A stretch of 8,742 bases of DNA from Phycisphaerales bacterium (lineage in GTDB: Bacteria > Planctomycetota > Phycisphaerae > Phycisphaerales > SM1A02): contig SLJD01000063.1 in the NCBI GenBank assembly GCA_007135295.1, positions 1-8,742 of the forward strand. The letters run 5' to 3'. Each line of letters starts with the position of its first letter. Position 1 is the stretch's first letter. The position numbers were made by a program, and so were the translations under genes. Under the pieces are notes generated by a model. It was not told the origin of the DNA. It made no database searches and saw only the letters and a list, made by a program, of their open reading frames with translations. This document shows positions 4,741 through 8,742 of this stretch, piece after piece.

Positions 4741-5964
4741 ATGCCGCAGTATCGGTTTCAAGCACGACTCTCGTCCGGCCAGGTCCAACAGGGCGTCCTC
4801 GCAGCAGAGAATGCACAATCTGCGGCATCGATTTTGCGCAATCAGGGCCATCATGTGATGCAGCTTGCGCCGGTGCAGTCCGCAAGCAACCAGCTGTCGA
4901 ATCGGCTCGCCTTCCTGAACTACTCGTCAGGACCAAGCGCCAAGGACATACTTGACTTCACGACACAGCTCGCTGTGATGATCAGGGCTGGCATCAGCCT
5001 GCGCGGCGCACTAGAAGGCATATCGGAACAGGTCCAGAACCCCAAGTTCAAGCGCATACTGATCAACATCAAGACCGATGTTGAGTCCGGCAAGCAGTTC
5101 TCTGAAGCAATCGCGAAGTATCCCAAGCATTTCAACGCCCTGTATGTCAACATGGTCCGTGCCTCGGAAATGTCCGGCTCATTCGCGAGGATGCTTGATC
5201 GAATTGCCGCCTACATGGCCCAAGAGATCGAGACCAGAAAAATGGTCGTCGGGGCGAGCATCTACCCGGGCATCATTGCCACGATGGCAATGGGCGTGAC
5301 CGTCTTCCTCCTGACATTTGTCCTGCCTCGATTTGCCGGCGTGTTTGAGGGCAAGGAAGAGGCCCTTCCCTGGCCAACCACATTTCTGATGAACCTTTCC
5401 GAGTTCATGGTTCAATACTGGTGGCTGCAATTGCTCGCCCTCGCTGGCGCCATTGTGGGCTTTTTGCTTTTTATCAGGACCGAGGTCGGTCGCTTCTGGT
5501 GGGACAAGACCAAACTCACGATGCCTGTCTTCAAACGGATGTTCCGCGCGCTGTATATCAGTCGCTCTCTGCACACGATGGGCGAACTTCTCAACGCCGG
5601 CGTCCCCATGCTCGACACACTTGCCATTACAGGCGATATCTCCGGCAACACGCTGTATCGAGGTATGTGGCGCAATGTATACGCGGCTGTCAAGCAAGGT
5701 AAGAAAATCCAGAGCCAACTCTCGAAATCCCGTTTGCTTCCACGATCAGTGATTCAGATGATTGCGGCCGGCGAAGAGTCGGGCAAGCTCGGCGAAGTGC
5801 TCGACGAGGTCTCTTCCTATTACTCGAAGCTACTTCGAGACGCGATCAAGGCAGTCACCAGTATGATCGAGCCGATCATGATTGTGCTTATGGGAACGAT
5901 CGTCGGATTCATCGCGATGGCCATCATCCTTCCGATCTTCAAGATGAGCACCCTCGTGTCATGA
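4741..5964 (+). CDS. pilC: Type IV pilus / type II secretion inner-membrane platform protein PilC (GspF family)
   Basis: 407 residues, normal for PilC/GspF. The ATG at 4741 begins the family-typical MPQYRFQARLSSGQVQQG. The SD is poor (GGGA at 4727-4730), so translation may depend on pilT upstream. Two T2SSF domains are visible: about residues 70-195 (FTTQLAVMIRAGISLRGAL, then EMSGSFARMLDRIA) and 274-397 (SRSLHTMGELLNAGVPMLDTL, conserved core SLHTMGELLNAGVPMLD, then AAGEESGKLGEVLDEV). Membrane helices lie near 174-196, 225-245 and 377-400. PilC sits in the cytoplasmic membrane, linking the cytoplasmic ATPases to the growing pilin fibre. It directly follows pilT. pilB, which usually lies nearby, is not in the window. 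Confidence 0.95.
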   Translation: MPQYRFQARLSSGQVQQGVLAAENAQSAASILRNQGHHVMQLAPVQSASNQLSNRLAFLNYSSGPSAKDILDFTTQLAVMIRAGISLRGALEGISEQVQNPKFKRILINIKTDVESGKQFSEAIAKYPKHFNALYVNMVRASEMSGSFARMLDRIAAYMAQEIETRKMVVGASIYPGIIATMAMGVTVFLLTFVLPRFAGVFEGKEEALPWPTTFLMNLSEFMVQYWWLQLLALAGAIVGFLLFIRTEVGRFWWDKTKLTMPVFKRMFRALYISRSLHTMGELLNAGVPMLDTLAITGDISGNTLYRGMWRNVYAAVKQGKKIQSQLSKSRLLPRSVIQMIAAGEESGKLGEVLDEVSSYYSKLLRDAIKAVTSMIEPIMIVLMGTIVGFIAMAIILPIFKMSTLVS

Positions 5965-6590
5965 ACAATGAACGGTCGGCAGAACACATTTGGAGGCGAC
6001 GAAGGAAGCGAATGATGCGATTGATGCGAATTCATCGCTCCGCCGCGGGGCCCCGCGCGAATGCATCCCGTTTCGCTCGCAGCCAGGAGGGCTTCACGCT
6101 CATCGAGACAGCGCTGGCCATTATTATCGTGGGTGTCGGCGTCTTGGCCATCATGGCCGCACAACAGGCGTTCCATCAGCAGAACGCATGGTCGACACAC
6201 GCGAGCACCGCGACATGGCTCGGCAACGAAATTCGAGAAATGACCATGCATCTGCCCCGCCATGATCCGGTCACCGGCCAGGCGTATTGGGGCCCTGAGC
6301 CGTGGGAGACCAGCGTCGAGGACTACAACGACCTTGATGATTTCGACGGTGCCGTCTTTTCAGCCGACCTCGGCAACGGACCGATCAATGCCCGTCGTGA
6401 AATCATTCCGAACATGGACGGCTGGTCCCAGACTGTTCACGTATTTCACGTGGATCCGTTCGACATCACTTCGGTGCAGCCGCACTTCTCGACGGAGATG
6501 ATTATGGTTGAGGTGATCGTCGAATACCGCGGTTCGAACGACACCGATCCAACTGAAGTAACACGTATTTCATGGATCGCGCCGGAGTGA
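5961..6590 (+). CDS. PilV-like minor prepilin
   Basis: 209 residues if started at the ATG at 5961, which overlaps the pilC stop (ATGA). That gives a 44-residue, very Arg-rich leader. ATGs at 6012/6015 with AAGGA at 6002-6006 would leave a leader of about 26 residues and may be the real start. The prepilin peptidase motif is unmistakable: G44 followed by FTLIE, with Glu at +5 (E49), then a 20-residue hydrophobic helix ALAIIIVGVGVLAIMAAQQA. The segment ASTATWLGNEIREMT resembles PilV/GspI-type minor pilins. The globular part is acidic, with Trp and Asp clusters, and no disulfide pair is visible. It is processed at the inner membrane and probably primes or caps the pilus. It lies between pilC and the giant PilX-like gene. 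Confidence 0.85.
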   Translation: MNNERSAEHIWRRRRKRMMRLMRIHRSAAGPRANASRFARSQEGFTLIETALAIIIVGVGVLAIMAAQQAFHQQNAWSTHASTATWLGNEIREMTMHLPRHDPVTGQAYWGPEPWETSVEDYNDLDDFDGAVFSADLGNGPINARREIIPNMDGWSQTVHVFHVDPFDITSVQPHFSTEMIMVEVIVEYRGSNDTDPTEVTRISWIAPE

Positions 6591-6642
6591 TCCGTTCTGC
6601 ACACGTACTGACACCCAAAGGCGGGGGCGTGGAGAATCACCG

Positions 6643-8742
6643 ATGACGTACCCGGTTCACCACACCTATCTTTGCCGCTCTCCGGATCGTACGCGTCGCG
6701 GCGTGTCGTCGGTGCTGGCCATGATGTTCCTTGTGATCTTCAGTTCCCTTGCGGCCGCCATGGCGGTGGTCGCACAAGGCAACCTGCGCACGGCAGATTC
6801 GTACCTGAAGGTCTCGCGGGCTATGAGCGCAGCTGAAACGGGACTGGTTTTCGCTACGCGTCGACTCGACAAAGAAGCCCGCCGTTTTGTCGTCGACAAG
6901 GGCGTAATCGACCAGGAGTTCGGGCACGCGTTGTGGATGGGTCAGGTCAACCCATCACAGCACGGGGAGATTACTGTATTGCCGCCCGACGGGTACGATG
7001 AGAACGTCAAGCCGGACGGTATCATGCACGCCATTGCGAACGCTCACCTTGCCGATGGACATAACATTGTGGTGGACGCGGGCGACGGCGCCCTTCCAAG
7101 CGTCAATGACGACACCGGAACGGTTATCGCCCCGCCAGTCGGACTCACGGACGAAGAAAATCCCGCCCATTTCCGCCTTCGTTACCAGTTACTTGCAGAC
7201 GAACCCGTTGTCCGGGTCACCAGCCAAGGCTTTGACGGCAACGTCAGCCGAACGCTGCAGCTTGACTTCCGGATCGACAAGCGCATCGAATATGCCGTCG
7301 TCAGCCCGAACCGGATCATGATAGGTAAGAATGTCCGTGTTGAGGGTCCGCTTGGTTCTCGGTACGGCGTCAATAACGATGGGACTCCGAATTACTCCGA
7401 TCTTGAAGCGACGCACGGGCATCCCATGATAGTGCGCAGTGATTTCTACTACCTCGACGACGCACTGGATGACAAACTCGATGTATTCTTTGACGTCGTC
7501 GCGGAATATGATGTCAAGGGGGATGGTCGGCTACGACCAAATCATCCCATTGAAGGCCAAGGCGTTCAGCAGGCCCCGGACGTACTCGTTGACTACACCG
7601 GCGACGGCTACATCACTGATTTTGACCTGTTCCTCAAGCACTATGACAGTACAGGCGACGGGCGTGTCGTGTACGACCCGGCTCTTGCCGCGGAGGCGGG
7701 CCACGGCACGCTGCCACTTGAGTTTGACGACGACCTGCAACTGGCTCGGCTGATCGACACAGCTTTCCCTGATCGAACGGGCGACGGGGAGAAAGGCACC
7801 GCCTACGACGTGGCCTACGGATATCGTGACGGCATTCTTGATGCACGTGACATGTACGCCAAGGTGCACGGCCGCCTGGCTTTCGCCGTCGCCCGGGACG
7901 ACTGGGAAGACGCACAGGGCATCAATTACCAGGAAGAGGTCATGGGACCGATTCGAGCGGAGCAGGATGAGTCGCCTGTACTGTTTGAAGCGGATGAGGA
8001 CACACTCCGCGAGGTCAATACAGACATGTTCAATGCGTCAATGAATGTGTTTGATGACATTGCTGTCAATTATGATCTACCGAGCGAACCCGACTACAAG
8101 GTTTGGGAGGAAGTCGCCTACGGCTCCGTAGGGGCATATGACTACTTTGAGCGTCCCGTCTACGAGGACATGACCTTCGAGAACCTGCGCATTCCGAAGG
8201 GCACCAACGCACTTTTCAAGAATTGCACGTTCATCGGTGTCACTTTCATTGAAACCGAGATCGCCAACGACGATCCCAACTGGAACTATGTTGGAGCCGT
8301 CGAACGTCGTGAACACCCCCCTGGATCAGGTGATTACATCTATCCACCGAAATTTGCGGGCATGACTGCCGAGCGTTCCAACGGGGAGGTCGTCACAGAT
8401 ACGAAGCCCTACTCCAACAACATTCGCTTTCACGACTGCACATTCATTGGCACGATCTCCGGACATAAGCCGAATGCGTATACTCATTGGCGCAACAAGG
8501 TTCAAATGACCGGAGACACCCGTTACTACATTGATCCGGAGGATCCCGGTCTCGAGGACGATCCGCAGGGCGATGAGATCATTGATGCCATCGAATCCAT
8601 CGACGAACCCCATCTCGAGGAAATGCATAAGAGCTCCATCCTCATGCCGGGCTGGTCTATCAATGTTGGCAGTTTTACCAATGTGATTGCCGAGGACCCC
8701 CAGGACACCCCGCGTGTCAACCTGAAGGGGACGATCGTCGCG
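6643..8742 (+). CDS. Giant PilX/GspK-like pilus protein with dockerin-like calcium loops (3' end beyond the window)
   Basis: This frame is open for exactly 700 codons to the window edge. The ATG at 6643 has GGAGA at 6631-6635 (7-base spacer). Residues 20-67 match a PilX/GspK-type N-terminus: RRG, then VSSVLAMMFLVIFSSLAAAMA as membrane helix, then SRAMSAAETGLVFATRRL. The +5 Glu is absent, as in GspK. Residues 290-403 contain acidic loops of dockerin/EF-hand type: D290-VKGDGRL, D317-YTGDGYITDFD-LFLKHY (complete 12-residue spacing to D328), D335-STGDGRVVYD, D377-RTGDGE and D396-GILDARD. From 510 on, F-x-x-C-T-F-I-G units at 525-532 and 596-603 suggest a beta-helix. PilX proteins are usually under 250 residues, so this is far larger. 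It probably sits at the pilus tip or in the envelope as a calcium-stabilised adhesin or assembly factor. That role is inferred. Confidence 0.8.
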   Translation, partial: MTYPVHHTYLCRSPDRTRRGVSSVLAMMFLVIFSSLAAAMAVVAQGNLRTADSYLKVSRAMSAAETGLVFATRRLDKEARRFVVDKGVIDQEFGHALWMGQVNPSQHGEITVLPPDGYDENVKPDGIMHAIANAHLADGHNIVVDAGDGALPSVNDDTGTVIAPPVGLTDEENPAHFRLRYQLLADEPVVRVTSQGFDGNVSRTLQLDFRIDKRIEYAVVSPNRIMIGKNVRVEGPLGSRYGVNNDGTPNYSDLEATHGHPMIVRSDFYYLDDALDDKLDVFFDVVAEYDVKGDGRLRPNHPIEGQGVQQAPDVLVDYTGDGYITDFDLFLKHYDSTGDGRVVYDPALAAEAGHGTLPLEFDDDLQLARLIDTAFPDRTGDGEKGTAYDVAYGYRDGILDARDMYAKVHGRLAFAVARDDWEDAQGINYQEEVMGPIRAEQDESPVLFEADEDTLREVNTDMFNASMNVFDDIAVNYDLPSEPDYKVWEEVAYGSVGAYDYFERPVYEDMTFENLRIPKGTNALFKNCTFIGVTFIETEIANDDPNWNYVGAVERREHPPGSGDYIYPPKFAGMTAERSNGEVVTDTKPYSNNIRFHDCTFIGTISGHKPNAYTHWRNKVQMTGDTRYYIDPEDPGLEDDPQGDEIIDAIESIDEPHLEEMHKSSILMPGWSINVGSFTNVIAEDPQDTPRVNLKGTIVA

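Noticed and set aside
5179..5718. Minus-strand frame of 179 residues inside pilC
   Set aside because: It is the antisense shadow of a clear conserved gene, with His/Asp/Glu-rich nonsense composition.
1..8742. CRISPR arrays, tRNA or rRNA genes, insertion sequences, integrase sites
   Set aside because: No repeat-spacer pattern, cloverleaf-like segment, transposase motif or terminal inverted repeats with target duplications were seen.

Overview
The window reads as chromosomal DNA of a Gram-negative-type bacterium with moderately high GC. The protein styles (a very large PilX/GspK-like protein carrying dockerin-like loops, a single-gene PilT followed by PilC, and paired Hsp20 genes) fit the Planctomycetota, perhaps a Phycisphaerae-like lineage. 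This placement is an inference from protein style only; there is no rRNA marker in the window. All convincing genes lie on the plus strand.

Region 1 (1-1429) is the 3' end of an Mrp/Mnh multisubunit Na+/H+ antiporter operon: the last 77 residues of MrpD, then complete MrpE, MrpF and MrpG. Each junction is a 1-4 base stop/start overlap, so translation is probably coupled. Region 2 (1430-2757) is a small heat-shock module: two different Hsp20 (alpha-crystallin) genes. Each has a strong Shine-Dalgarno (SD) sequence that can be folded into an upstream hairpin, which suggests RNA-thermometer control. A 20-bp bulged stem-loop ends the module. Region 3 (2758-3498) is about 740 bases with no convincing gene. 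It holds a weak minus-strand ORF, a perfect 15-bp tandem duplication and a 7-bp inverted repeat.

Region 4 (3499-8742) is a type IV pilus / type II secretion-like operon. It opens with a 54-residue small ORF whose stop codon overlaps the pilT start by one base (TGATG). Next come pilT (retraction ATPase), pilC (inner-membrane platform), a PilV-like minor prepilin with a GFTLIE cleavage motif, and a giant PilX/GspK-like protein that is open for 700 codons and runs off the window. In the giant protein, a pilin-like membrane anchor is followed by dockerin/EF-hand-like calcium loops and then by repeated F-x-x-C-T-F-I-G segments resembling a beta-helix. A plausible picture is a minor-pilin or pilus-tip complex carrying a large, acidic, calcium-binding adhesive domain and assembled by PilC, with PilT driving retraction. 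The extension ATPase PilB and the major pilin are not in this window.

The best candidates for something new are the twin SD-sequestering leaders of the hsp20 genes, the overlapping small ORF in front of pilT, and the giant calcium-loop pilin-like protein.
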